Assembly (NCBI GenBank): GCA_024709505.1
Contig: JANJWP010000014.1
Span: 62,001 to 126,000 of the forward strand
Length of the DNA: 64,000 nucleotides
From: Candidatus Altimarinota bacterium
GTDB taxonomy: Bacteria; Patescibacteriota; Gracilibacteria; BD1-5; UBA2023
Reading direction: 5' to 3'
Program-made: the position numbers and the translations under genes
Notes under the pieces: model-generated
The model's input: only the letters and a program-made list of their open reading frames with translations
Databases searched by the model: none
What the model was told of the DNA's origin: nothing
Shown here: positions 54,597-63,241 of the stretch, piece after piece
Numbering within the stretch: the stretch's first letter is position 1
Layout: each line of letters begins with the position of its first letter

Positions 54597-55184
54597 ATGT
54601 CCAAGCGCATTACCGATTTCCTCTTCGAGGCTTTCCACCTGAAAAACATCAAACACGAAGGATGGCGTTTTTGCGGAATCCCTTCGCCCGACAGCGTTGC
54701 CGAACATTCCTTGAACGCTGCGCAAATCGGCTACGTCCTCGCGAAGATGGAAGGCGCCGACGCCAACAAGGTCGCCGCGATGCTCGTTTGGCACGATTTG
54801 GCCGAAGTCCGCATCGGCGACCATCACAAAATTGCCGCACGCTATATCGAAAACAAGAAGGAAATCGAAAAAAAGGTGATGTCCGACCAATTGGACGGCC
54901 TTGATTTCGGGCCGGAAATCGCGGACTTGTTCCACCAATACGAAGAGCGGAGCACCCTTGAAGGAACGATCGCCAAAGACGCCGACTACCTTGAGCAGGC
55001 GTTCCAAGGGAAAATCTTCGTCGAAACCGGATATCCCGTCGCGCAGAATTGGATCGACAACGTTGGAAAGGCTTTAAAAACCGAGAGCGCGAAAAAGCTT
55101 TGGAAGACCATGACCGAAAGCCATTCGACCGATTGGTGGCTGAAAGAAAATTTGAAGAAGCTCGAAGGAGGGCCATACCGCTAA
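54597..55184 (+). CDS. HD-domain 5'-nucleotidase, YfbR/HDDC2 family
   Basis: RFCGIPSPDSVAEHSLNAAQIGYVLAKMEG...AAMLVWHDLAEVRIGDHHKIAARY...IAKDADYLEQAFQ. Confidence 0.9.
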   Translation: MSKRITDFLFEAFHLKNIKHEGWRFCGIPSPDSVAEHSLNAAQIGYVLAKMEGADANKVAAMLVWHDLAEVRIGDHHKIAARYIENKKEIEKKVMSDQLDGLDFGPEIADLFHQYEERSTLEGTIAKDADYLEQAFQGKIFVETGYPVAQNWIDNVGKALKTESAKKLWKTMTESHSTDWWLKENLKKLEGGPYR

Positions 55185-55250
55185 ACCCTTGCCTTCGGGG
55201 CGACTCCGACTAAAATCGCGCTCTCGATACCTTATTACCGCCAAACTTCC

Positions 55251-56021
55251 ATGGGACGCTGACCCGTCGTACAACGCCAAAAGGAATTGGCCGCGAAATC
55301 CCGCGGAAAAGTCTTTAGCATCCACGCGAAACTCATCGCTCTCGCCGCCCAACGCGGAAGCGATCCTTTAAAGAATCCGCACCTCGCCGACGCCATAGCC
55401 GCCGCTAAAAAGGACAACGTTCCGGCCGATAACATCGACCGTGCCGTCAGGCGCGGCGCGGGCCTCGACAAGGACGCGGCGCAAATCGAAGAAATCTCTT
55501 ACGAGGGTTACGGTCCCGGAGGCGTCGCCATCATCGCGAAAGGGCTTACCGACAATCGCAACCGCACGGCCCCCAACGTCCGACACGTTTTCTCCAAATA
55601 TGGTGGCGCTTTGGGCGAAACCGGTTCGGTTTCGAACTTCGCGTTCCGTCACAAGGGAGTCGCGTATTTCGGTCCTATCGCCGACGTCGCGGCATTTGAA
55701 GAGGCGGTCATGGCGAGTGATGCCGAGGATTACGGCATCGAGCCGGAAGGCGCCCGCGTCATATGCGATTCCAAAAAACTCGCCGCCGTGGTATCCGCCA
55801 TGAAAACCGCCGGTTTCGTTCCGGAATCGCACGGATTCGAATACCTTCCCAATGCCGAAGTCGAAGTGGGGGAGTTTGACAAGGCTTTTAAAGTTTATAG
55901 ACTCGTAGCAGACCTCGAAGAAGACGAAGACATCGAAAAAGTCTGGCATAACGCCGTCATTTCCGACGAAATGGTCGAAAAGATCGAAGAAGCCCTAGAA
56001 TCATCGCGTTTCCGTACCTAA
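55251..56021 (+). CDS. yebC: YebC/PmpR-family protein (one TGA=Gly at codon 4)
   Basis: MGR[G]PVVQRQKELAAKSRGKVFSIHAKLIALAAQRGSDPLKNPHLADAIAAAKKDNVPADNIDRAVRRGAG...YEGYGPGGVAIIAKGLTDNRNRTAPNVRHVFSKYGG. Confidence 0.95.
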
Positions 56022-56023
56022 AC

Positions 56024-56419
56024 ATGTCCGAACAAAACGTCCAAATCTCCGACAATGCCATTTTCCTCGAACTCGCGTCGATCCATCCGCTTTCCGAGTT
56101 TGACGAAGTCGCGTTCATCGACCTGCTCGAACACTCCCTCTCACTTTCGGTTTTCGAGAAAAAGCGCGTCGTTGACGCGATCCCGACGCTTTCGCAGTTT
56201 CAGATCGACGAACTCATCAAGGTATTCGAAGACGAACGCGAAGAATTCAAAAAACTCCTCTCCAAAGAGGGGGACACCATTCGGGATCTCGTCGTAAAGG
56301 CGAAAGAGGGTTGGAATCAGCTCCGCGAAATCTATTTCGCCGAACGTACCGCCCGGGAGAAGGCCAACGAAGACCAGGCGAAGATCGACGCGCTCAAAGC
56401 GTCTTTGGGCGAAGAATAA
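56024..56419 (+). CDS. Hypothetical coiled-coil protein
   Basis: 131 aa intact ORF immediately after yebC. Confidence 0.7.
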   Translation: MSEQNVQISDNAIFLELASIHPLSEFDEVAFIDLLEHSLSLSVFEKKRVVDAIPTLSQFQIDELIKVFEDEREEFKKLLSKEGDTIRDLVVKAKEGWNQLREIYFAERTAREKANEDQAKIDALKASLGEE

Positions 56420-56441
56420 GGGCCTTTGATAGTCAAAATGA

Positions 56442-56858
56442 CTACCCTTCGATTGAGAGGTTCGAATACCGCGTAATCCGGTATCCCGATTCTGTTCGGT
56501 CGATGGCGACAAGTCAGGCACGGGTTCGGTCGAAGTCGAGCCCAACACGAAAGCAGTAGAGCGAAACGGCGCGAAAAAAATCGCGCCGTTTTTTGATGGT
56601 AAAAGATTCGACCGCCGTTCCTGCTGATTTTTGTCTCCGGAATTTCACTTCGAAAAACCAAACCGTTCCCATGCGGTCCCGGGCGACGACATCGATTTCG
56701 GCGGCCCTTGCCGTCCAATTCCTTTCGATAATGCGAAAACCCGCTTTCGCGAGATGTTCGACGGCGAGCGTTTCTCAAAAACCGCCGACGTCGGTTCGAA
56801 GATTTTCTTTCGGCGGCATTTTTTCCGTTGGTGCGATCGGTCGTTTCGAGGTTTTCAT
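56442..56858 (-). CDS. yraN: YraN/UPF0102-family nuclease-like protein (two TGA=Gly)
   Basis: Absent from track: ..VGGF[G]ETLAVEHLAKAGFRIIERNWTARAAEIDVVARDRMGTVWFFEVKFRRQKSAGTAVESFTIKKRRDFFRAVSLYCFRVGLDFDRTRA[G]LVAIDRTESGYRITRYSNLSIEG*. Confidence 0.85.
56565..56594 (+). terminator. Terminator hairpin embedded antisense to yraN
   Basis: Plus strand aacggcgcg-aaaaaaat-cgcgccgtt-tttt. Confidence 0.6.
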
Positions 56859-56966
56859 ATTCGAATCCTACTCCCTTCGCTCGCTGCTTCCGAAGAAAAA
56901 TCCCGGAAAAACCGGGATTTCCCCAAACGGGAAACAAGCGTTGTCATCCGTTGTCATCGGGGCGGG

Positions 56967-57695
56967 TTATCCCTCGAGCCCGAGCGTTCCGCTCTCGGCC
57001 CGGAGTTTGGTTTCGCCGCCGAGCTTGGGGTTGTAATGGTCGATGAGAAGTCGGATGAGTTCCTCTTTTTTCAGCTCGTCGCTTTTGAGTCCGATGGACT
57101 CGAGCGCGGTTTTGATTTGGCTTACCCGTTCGAGATTTCCCCGTTTGAGCGAATCAGCGCGACGGCGCTTTTCGCGAATCGAGGCGACGCTTTCCTCGCT
57201 CGTGATGGCGGACCAAAACGAACGAAACATGCCGAACATTCCAGTGTCGCGGACGCTTCGTTCCAAATCGGTATCGTAGGGGACGACGATGTAGAAGTCC
57301 TTGCGCATGATTTGCGCCATGTCAACCAAATTGGTCAAAAAATCGATGTAGCGGTAGGTTTGTTCCTGCAGGAGGGAGTTCTGTTGTTTTACGGCGAGAT
57401 TCTTCAGTTTTTGAAGGTACCCTTCGATATCGACCTTCAGCGATCGAACGATGATCTGGATGGGGAACCGGAGGGAATTTAAAAACCGTTGGTATCCCAT
57501 GATGATAGCATCTTGTTCTTCTTCGCTCTTCAGGTTGAAATTCAATGCCCGCACCCGTAAAACCATCCGTGAGGAACCGTCTTTCATAAAGACGCAGTTG
57601 TCGCGGATTTCCGAAAACGGAAGGTATTTTTGGGTGGTGGAATCTTTCCCCGGGGTTTTTGCCGCCTTTACGCCGGCTCCGGTAACGTCGGCCAT
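56967..57695 (-). CDS. TraC/VirB4 N-domain-like T4SS protein (no ATPase domain)
   Basis: QKYLPFSEIRDNCVFMKDGSSRMVLRVRALNFNLKSEEEQDAIIMGYQRFLNSLRFPIQIIVRS...; adjacent to PrgI. Confidence 0.75.
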   Translation of the reverse strand: MADVTGAGVKAAKTPGKDSTTQKYLPFSEIRDNCVFMKDGSSRMVLRVRALNFNLKSEEEQDAIIMGYQRFLNSLRFPIQIIVRSLKVDIEGYLQKLKNLAVKQQNSLLQEQTYRYIDFLTNLVDMAQIMRKDFYIVVPYDTDLERSVRDTGMFGMFRSFWSAITSEESVASIREKRRRADSLKRGNLERVSQIKTALESIGLKSDELKKEELIRLLIDHYNPKLGGETKLRAESGTLGLEG

Positions 57696-57700
57696 GTTCG

Positions 57701-58117
57701 CTAAATTTTAGAAAGTTGGTTTTCGACGGTTTCGAACGCTTCGCCCGCGTTTTTGCTTTCGATCTTGCTTTTGGCGTTGGCGTAAGAAGTGACGTAACCG
57801 ACGTCAACGAACGTCGAGTGCGAATCGACGCCTTTTTGCCATACGCGCGTCCCAACGTTGAGCTGCAGCCGGATGAGGTTCAAGAGGAAGGGGAGGAACG
57901 TCATTTCGGAATTCTTGAAGAGCGCGATGACCGCGCCGAGTCCGGCAAAAAGAAGGGCCGGAATGAGGGCCGCCTCGGTTCCGATGGAAGGTTCGAGCTT
58001 TTTGAAGATCGAATACCCGAGTCCCGCTCCCGTCATGATAATGACGATTTGGCGAATGGAAAGGCCGAGGAAAATGGTATCCTCGTTTTCGATCTGTACG
58101 GGAATCTTATATTGCAT
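57701..58117 (-). CDS. PrgI-family membrane protein (T4SS)
   Basis: MQYKIPVQIENEDTIFLGLSIRQIVIIMTGAGLGYSIFKKLEP... typical PrgI N-terminus and two TMs. Confidence 0.8.
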   Translation of the reverse strand: MQYKIPVQIENEDTIFLGLSIRQIVIIMTGAGLGYSIFKKLEPSIGTEAALIPALLFAGLGAVIALFKNSEMTFLPFLLNLIRLQLNVGTRVWQKGVDSHSTFVDVGYVTSYANAKSKIESKNAGEAFETVENQLSKI

Positions 58118-58268
58118 GGGGAATCGGTTTCATGACCGACTGGCAGTATACCGCATTTTTCGCCTACAATCAAAAACAAACCCCATTCCGTTTTGACTTC
58201 TTCAAGCTGCGTTCGTATAAATACCCCGAAAACCCCCGGGATTCCGGGGGAAAACGTAACCGTTTCCT

Positions 58269-59267
58269 ATGCGCTTCGACTTCATTAAGCACCGCTTCGC
58301 GTTCTATGGAGTGGGTGCCGTTCTCATGGCCGCTTCGGTGGCCGCTGGGTGGCTGCTTCCCCTCAATCTCGGAATCGACATGACCGGATGAACCACGTCC
58401 GAATATTCTTACCGCGGGGAAATCGACGTTCCTTCCGTAAGATCCGCCGTCGAAGCCGTGAAAAATTCGGCGGTCTTCGCAGGAAAGGAAGTCGTGAACA
58501 ACGTGAACGTCTACAAGGTGTCCGGCGAAGAGCTCCTCGTGGTCGAAGCCGGTTTTTCCCGCCTTGAAGGAATGGGCGATGCGGATTTGGAAAAATCCAA
58601 AGAAGCGTTCAAATCGGCGGTAACCTCGGTGGTTTCGGATGCCGCGACGGACGTCGAACTTGCCCGGTACGTGAACGTCGGCGAATCTTTCGGGGATTAC
58701 ATTAAGGAGACCGCTTACCTCACTCTTGCCATGGTGGTTTTGTTCATCTCGGCATATATCGCTTACGCTTTCCGCGGGTCAATCGAAGGATTCACGAGCT
58801 TCTCGTTCGGATTCGTTACCGCCGCGTCCCTCGTGCACGACGTTCTCATCGCTTTCGGACTCTACGTTGCCTCGTCGTTCTTTTTCCCGGAATTCAAGAT
58901 CGACACGTTTTTCATTACCGCGATGCTCACGGTCCTCGGATACTCCATTAACGACACCATCGTCATCATGGACCGTATCCGCTCGAACCTCAAAATTCCC
59001 GCGAACCGGAAAAAGGATTTCGGAGTCCTCATCAACGATTCGGTCAACGACACCCTTGCCCGTTCGATTTACACTTCGCTCACGGTGTTCCTTACCCTCC
59101 TGGCTCTCTTTTTCTTCGGGCCGGAAGCGATTTCCGGATTCGTTCTCGCCCTCCTCTTTGGAACCGTGGTCGGAACGTACTCTTCCATTTGCCTCGCCGC
59201 ACCGCTTCTCTACGATATCAGCAAGGATGCCAGAGCCACCGCCATCAGCGCGGCCGCCAAGAAATAG
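58269..59267 (+). CDS. secF: SecF protein translocase subunit (one TGA=Gly)
   Basis: LNLGIDMTG[G]TTSEYSY; FTSFSFGFVTAASLVHDVLIAFGLY; LTVLGYSINDTIVIMDRIRSNL; LARSIYTSLTVFLTLLALFFFGPEAISGFVLALLFGTVVGTYSS. Confidence 0.95.
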
Positions 59268-59272
59268 CTCTC

Positions 59273-59303
59273 AAGAAAAGCTCCCGGAAACGGGAGTTTT
59301 TCT
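59273..59303 (+). terminator. Intrinsic terminator after secF
   Basis: aagaaaagctcccggaaacgggagtttttctt. Confidence 0.8.
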
Positions 59304-59403
59304 TGGCCTTCGTTCGCCCCGTGATTTTTTTCGCATTTCGATTTTACAAAAAGAACCGTCCCTATATACTTCCCTCGCTTCCCGTCAATAGAGCGGATGC
59401 CCT

Positions 59404-59480
59404 GCCCTTGTAGCTCAGCTGGATAGAGCGCCTGGCTTCGAACCAGGAGGTCGTGGGTTCGACTCCTGCCGGGGGCACCA
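59404..59480 (+). tRNA. tRNA-Arg(TCG), CCA encoded
   Basis: gcccttgtagctcagctggatagagcgcctggcttcgaaccaggaggtcgtgggttcgactcctgccgggggcacca; anticodon loop CTTCGAA. Confidence 0.93.
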
Positions 59481-59513
59481 TGAAGAACCTCAAAAAGAAG
59501 CAATCCGCGAAAT

Positions 59514-59597
59514 GCCCAGGTGGTGGAATGGTAGACACGTACGCTTGAGGTGCGTATGCCGAAAGGTGTGGAGGTTCGAGTCCTCTTCTGGGCACCA
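59514..59597 (+). tRNA. tRNA-Leu(GAG), CCA encoded
   Basis: gcccaggtggtggaatggtagacacgtacgcttgaggtgcgtatgccgaaaggtgtggaggttcgagtcctcttctgggcacca; class II variable arm. Confidence 0.93.
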
Positions 59598-59608
59598 TGA
59601 AAATCACG

Positions 59609-59641
59609 AAATCCCCCGTTGAAAGACGGGGGATTTTCTTT
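59609..59641 (+). terminator. Intrinsic terminator after tRNA-Leu
   Basis: aaatcccccgttgaaagacgggggattttctttt. Confidence 0.85.
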
Positions 59642-59727
59642 TATTTCCGATTTCTTTTTCCCGTTAAAACGCGTATGCTTCGTCTAGTGAATTAAACGTT
59701 AATAAGGCGAATTCGTTCAAACCCCCC

Positions 59728-60690
59728 ATGCATTCTTCCAATCTCCAACCTTCTTTGCCCACGCGGATTCCCGCGTCCGAACTTCCGGAATCCGGAGGCT
59801 CGACCGCCGTCTCGTCCCTCGTTACCGGGAGCGTCGTCTCCCTCCTTTCCCCAGCCGAACCGGCGGGGGAGCCGTTCGATATCCGGGGCGAAGTGGTCGG
59901 AAGGGTGAAAAATCTCGCGCCCCTTCCACAAACGATCCTCGACATTTACGCCCTCAAACGCTCGAATCCTCCCGACATCGATCGGCTTTTAAAGGTTATC
60001 CATGACGATACGGTCATTAAGGCCAATCTCGTCCGGATTTCCAATTCCGTAGCGTATGGTCCCGCGAGAAAAATCCGCACCGACGAGGATATCCTTCAGG
60101 TTCTCGGGTACCGGATGATCATTAACGTGGCGATGTGCACAAGCATCAACGGGCATTTGCGCACCGACTTGTCGCCTTATGGAATTACCCAGGAAGAATT
60201 GACCGCCAATTCGAACCGTCAAAGCGAAATTATCGGCTTTTGGTCCGATCCGTCTTTGTCTTCCATCCGAGAAGATTTGCAGTTCGCGGCTTCGTTGCAA
60301 GACTTGGGAATCGTCGTCATTTCGAAAACCGCCTTGGAAAAAGGGCTTGCCCCGGCCTTTCGCGAATCCATGGAATCCATTGGGGATCGCGCTTTGGCGG
60401 AAGAGGCCGTATTCGGCCTTTCTTCTTCGGCCGTTACGGGCCTCATTTTTGAAGAATGGAAATTCAGCGAAGACCTGATCGAATTCATCCGGGCTGCCGA
60501 TTTTCCCGAGCGGGCTTCCGAAGAAGCTTCGCTCGGAGCGAAAGCGTTGAAAATCGCTAAAACCCTCGCTCCGGCGGGAATGCCTGAGTTCTCCTCCGAA
60601 GCCGTAGAAAAAGCCCGACACCTCGTCTGCGAATACGGATTTGAAGAACGGGCGTTCGAGCGGATGCTGGAAAGAATGTCCCAAGATTAA
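59728..60690 (+). CDS. HDOD-domain protein
   Basis: VKNLAPLPQTILDIYALKRSNPPDIDRLLKVIHDDTVIKANLVRISNSVAYGPARKIRTDEDILQVLGYRMIINVAMCTSI... Confidence 0.8.
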   Translation: MHSSNLQPSLPTRIPASELPESGGSTAVSSLVTGSVVSLLSPAEPAGEPFDIRGEVVGRVKNLAPLPQTILDIYALKRSNPPDIDRLLKVIHDDTVIKANLVRISNSVAYGPARKIRTDEDILQVLGYRMIINVAMCTSINGHLRTDLSPYGITQEELTANSNRQSEIIGFWSDPSLSSIREDLQFAASLQDLGIVVISKTALEKGLAPAFRESMESIGDRALAEEAVFGLSSSAVTGLIFEEWKFSEDLIEFIRAADFPERASEEASLGAKALKIAKTLAPAGMPEFSSEAVEKARHLVCEYGFEERAFERMLERMSQD

Positions 60691-60709
60691 ATATCTGCCA
60701 ACCATTTTT

Positions 60710-61033
60710 ATGGAGACATCCATTCGAAATTCCGTGGTCGCCGGGCTTGCGTTTTCATGAACGGTACTCGCGTCGCATATCGCTTATGCCGCCGTTACCG
60801 GCGTTTGGACCGACACGTCTTCGCTTCAGGTTTCCAGCGGTTCGACCCCCTATCCGCGAACCAATGGAACCAATTTTAATTCTCTTTGAACCGAATCCAC
60901 TTACCGGTTGCAGGTGCGATCCAGTTATGGAACCGCTCAGACGTTTTATTTCAATCGTCCCGCAAACAATACCGGATCCGATAATAATGAAGCCGGTCTT
61001 TCCAACGCCGTCGCAACTGAAATCCATCAATAG
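60710..61033 (+). CDS. Small secreted protein (two TGA=Gly)
   Basis: Not in track: METSIRNSVVAGLAFS[G]TVLASHIAYAAVTGVWTDTSSLQVSSGSTPYPRTNGTNFNSL[G]TESTYRLQVRSSYGTAQTFYFNRPANNTGSDNNEAGLSNAVATEIHQ*. Confidence 0.6.
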
Positions 61034-61038
61034 CGCCC

Positions 61039-61581
61039 ATGGCGGAATCCCTTCCTAAAAATTCTCCGGAACCCCCGAAAACGGAAACTCCCCCGAACGA
61101 CCGAGACCTTCCGACGCTCCTTCTTTTGCTCCTGCTTTCGATTATCGTTTTCGTCGTGGTTCTTTTTGATCCGAGATCGTCGGTAATCGGTGCCGACGTT
61201 CGTGAGAGCATCCGGGAGAAAGCGGCGGACGCCTATTTTGCCACCGAATCCGAAGTTCCGAAGGCCGTGACGAAGGCCTCCGATTTTTTTCGCTACGTTT
61301 CGGAATATCCGGGAGTTTTGCCGCGAATTCCCCCGGAATCCTTCCGTTCGGAATCCTTTCCGATTCCCCAAAATCCTTCGGTTTCGGAAACCCCGAAAGA
61401 TCCCGCTCTGCCAAGCGCTCCGCCCCATCCGGATTCTCCGTTGACTTTGCGCTTCGGCGGTTATTCGCTTGAGATTTCCGGAACCCTTCCAAAAGAAGGA
61501 ATTACCCTTTCGTCCGGTTCGGGTTCCATTACGATCGTGTCAGAGCATTCCGATTTGCCAGTCCCCGCCTTTTCGCTATAA
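61039..61581 (+). CDS. Single-TM, Pro-rich hypothetical protein
   Basis: 180 aa ORF with TM LPTLLLLLLLSIIVFVVVLFD. Confidence 0.6.
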   Translation: MAESLPKNSPEPPKTETPPNDRDLPTLLLLLLLSIIVFVVVLFDPRSSVIGADVRESIREKAADAYFATESEVPKAVTKASDFFRYVSEYPGVLPRIPPESFRSESFPIPQNPSVSETPKDPALPSAPPHPDSPLTLRFGGYSLEISGTLPKEGITLSSGSGSITIVSEHSDLPVPAFSL

Positions 61582-61593
61582 TTCGCCCGCCTC

Positions 61594-61679
61594 GCCCAGG
61601 TGGTGGAATGGTAGACACGCAGGTCTCAGAAGCCTGTGGGGGCAACCCCGTGTGAGTTCGAGTCTCATCTTGGGCACCA
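61594..61679 (+). tRNA. tRNA-Leu(CAG), CCA encoded
   Basis: gcccaggtggtggaatggtagacacgcaggtctcagaagcctgtgggggcaaccccgtgtgagttcgagtctcatcttgggcacca. Confidence 0.93.
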
Positions 61680-61761
61680 ATTCGAACTTCGGTCTGCCGA
61701 ATTTTGCAAAAGGGGCATTCCCCCGGACGCACCCACGTCCGTCATTCGTATCGAAACCCTT

Positions 61762-61838
61762 CAGGAAGTGGCGCAATTGGCTAGCGCACCAGCATGGGGT
61801 GCTGGGGGTTGTGAGTTCGAGTCTCATCTTCCTGACCA
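61762..61838 (+). tRNA. tRNA-Pro(GGG), CCA encoded
   Basis: caggaagtggcgcaattggctagcgcaccagcatggggtgctgggggttgtgagttcgagtctcatcttcctgacca; loop ATGGGGT. Confidence 0.92.
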
Positions 61839-61843
61839 TTTTT

Positions 61844-61919
61844 GCCACCCTAGCTCAGTCGGTAGAGCAACGCACTCGTAACGCGTAGGTCGTGGGTTCA
61901 AGTCCCATGGGTGGCTCCA
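61844..61919 (+). tRNA. tRNA-Thr(CGT), CCA encoded
   Basis: gccaccctagctcagtcggtagagcaacgcactcgtaacgcgtaggtcgtgggttcaagtcccatgggtggctcca. Confidence 0.92.
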
Positions 61920-62002
61920 TCTCCCGAGAGGGATTTTTTCGGTGTAAAACCGTTTTTCGCTCGAAAGCGTCCATTCCTCCCCCCATTCCTTTTCTTTTTT
62001 TC

Positions 62003-62566
62003 ATGAAGACCGCAATGCAGTCCCGTCCGGGAACCGTTCTCAAAATTGGGAACGATCTCATGCTCGTCGTGAAGTTTGAAATCCACCGCGGAGGCCGCGG
62101 TGCGACCAATATCAAGATGCGTCTGAAAAACCTCCTCGTAGGCAATACCCAAGATCGGGTGTTCGATTCCGAAGAAAAATTCGAAGACATCACCCTTTCC
62201 CGGGTAAAATTCGAGTACCTGTACGAATCGGCAGGTTCCTACGCTTTCATGAATCAGGAAACCTACGAACAAATCGAACTCACCGAAGACGACATCGGTG
62301 ACGCGAAGAACTTTCTTACCGAAGGGCTCATGGTTGACGTGCAATCCTACGAAGGACGTTTCGTGGGAATCATCCTTCCGGCGACCGTCAGACTGGAAAT
62401 CGTCGAATGCGAACCCGGCGTCAAAGGAAACACCGCCGATGGAAAGGTTACCAAGGACGCGACGGTCTCAACCGGTTATGTCCTGAAGGTTCCCGGATTC
62501 ATCGAAAACGGCGAGACCATCGTAGTCAATACCGAAACCGGCGAATACCAGGAGCGCGCCAAATAG
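62003..62566 (+). CDS. efp: Elongation factor P
   Basis: SRPGTVLKIGNDLMLVVKFEIHRGGRGATNIKMRLKNLLVGNTQDRVFDSEEKFEDITL...; S1-like C-terminus. Confidence 0.93.
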   Translation: MKTAMQSRPGTVLKIGNDLMLVVKFEIHRGGRGATNIKMRLKNLLVGNTQDRVFDSEEKFEDITLSRVKFEYLYESAGSYAFMNQETYEQIELTEDDIGDAKNFLTEGLMVDVQSYEGRFVGIILPATVRLEIVECEPGVKGNTADGKVTKDATVSTGYVLKVPGFIENGETIVVNTETGEYQERAK

Positions 62567-62573
62567 TTTTTTA

Positions 62574-62604
62574 AAAAAATCCGTCCCAAAAAGACGGATT
62601 TTTT
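62574..62604 (+). terminator. Intrinsic terminator after efp
   Basis: aaaaaaatccgtcccaaaaagacggatttttt. Confidence 0.85.
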
Positions 62605-62698
62605 GTGCTTCAAGAGAGAGTCCCTTTGAAATTTTGACAATTAATAAAGAGTCATTAAGATTCACTCCGAGTCAATTTTGAAAAGAAAGGGGTTCAAG

Positions 62699-63025
62699 AT
62701 GGCCGACGGTCCGCTGCGTACAAATCAGGCGGTAAACTTCCGTATTCCCGGGGAAGCCAAGCTTCTGCATTTCCTCTCCGATTGGTTCGAACTCGAGGTT
62801 TCGAAGTTCTTTACCCTCTCGGTGGTAACTCCCGGAACCGGGGAACCGAATCTCGTGCAAGTAGTTCCTCGTGGAAAGAGCGCTCCGGAAGATGAAAGCT
62901 ATTTCCATCTTCTGGAACGCTCGCTCGATACGAGCGGAATGCTGGAATTTTGGAAAGAAAACGCCGAATTCCTGCCCCGTATCGGAGTGGTGGCAGAGAA
63001 ATCGGTGGCGGAACTCGCGAGTTAG
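62699..63025 (+). CDS. Small hypothetical protein
   Basis: MADGPLRTNQAVNFRIPGEAKLLHFLSDWFELEVSKFFTLSVVTPGTGEPNLVQVVPRG...; TTGACA promoter-like element near 62635. Confidence 0.65.
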   Translation: MADGPLRTNQAVNFRIPGEAKLLHFLSDWFELEVSKFFTLSVVTPGTGEPNLVQVVPRGKSAPEDESYFHLLERSLDTSGMLEFWKENAEFLPRIGVVAEKSVAELAS

Positions 63026-63041
63026 GCGGGGGTTCCGGCAC

Positions 63042-63065
63042 AAAACGCCCTTCGGGGCGTTTTTT
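63042..63065 (+). terminator. Intrinsic terminator
   Basis: aaaacgcccttcggggcgtttttt. Confidence 0.85.
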
Positions 63066-63169
63066 CGTCCGCGGAACGGTCTTCGATTTAGTGAGCGCTA
63101 GTCATGTCTTTCAACTGCATATTCTCCCGTTCGCATAACCGTAGTTCCAACCGTTATTTGAATGTTTTT

Positions 63170-63197
63170 TTGACAAATAAAAGTAGGACGATATCTT
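63170..63197 (+). promoter_or_regulatory. Sigma70-like promoter for pilin gene
   Basis: TTGACA-N16-TATCTT, 45 nt upstream of ATG 63242. Confidence 0.55.
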
Positions 63198-63241
63198 CCT
63201 GTTGAGGATTCTCAACTTCCATTTTCCCTAGCCGTAGGCAT

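Noticed and set aside
58132-58383. 83-aa plus-strand ORF before secF
   Set aside because: Overlaps the secF start out of frame and has no recognisable features.
40819-61919. tRNA-Gly(UCA) for TGA decoding
   Set aside because: All five tRNAs found are Arg(CCT), Arg(TCG), Leu(GAG), Leu(CAG), Pro(GGG) or Thr(CGT) types (six genes counting both Leu); the UGA-decoding tRNA is not in this window.
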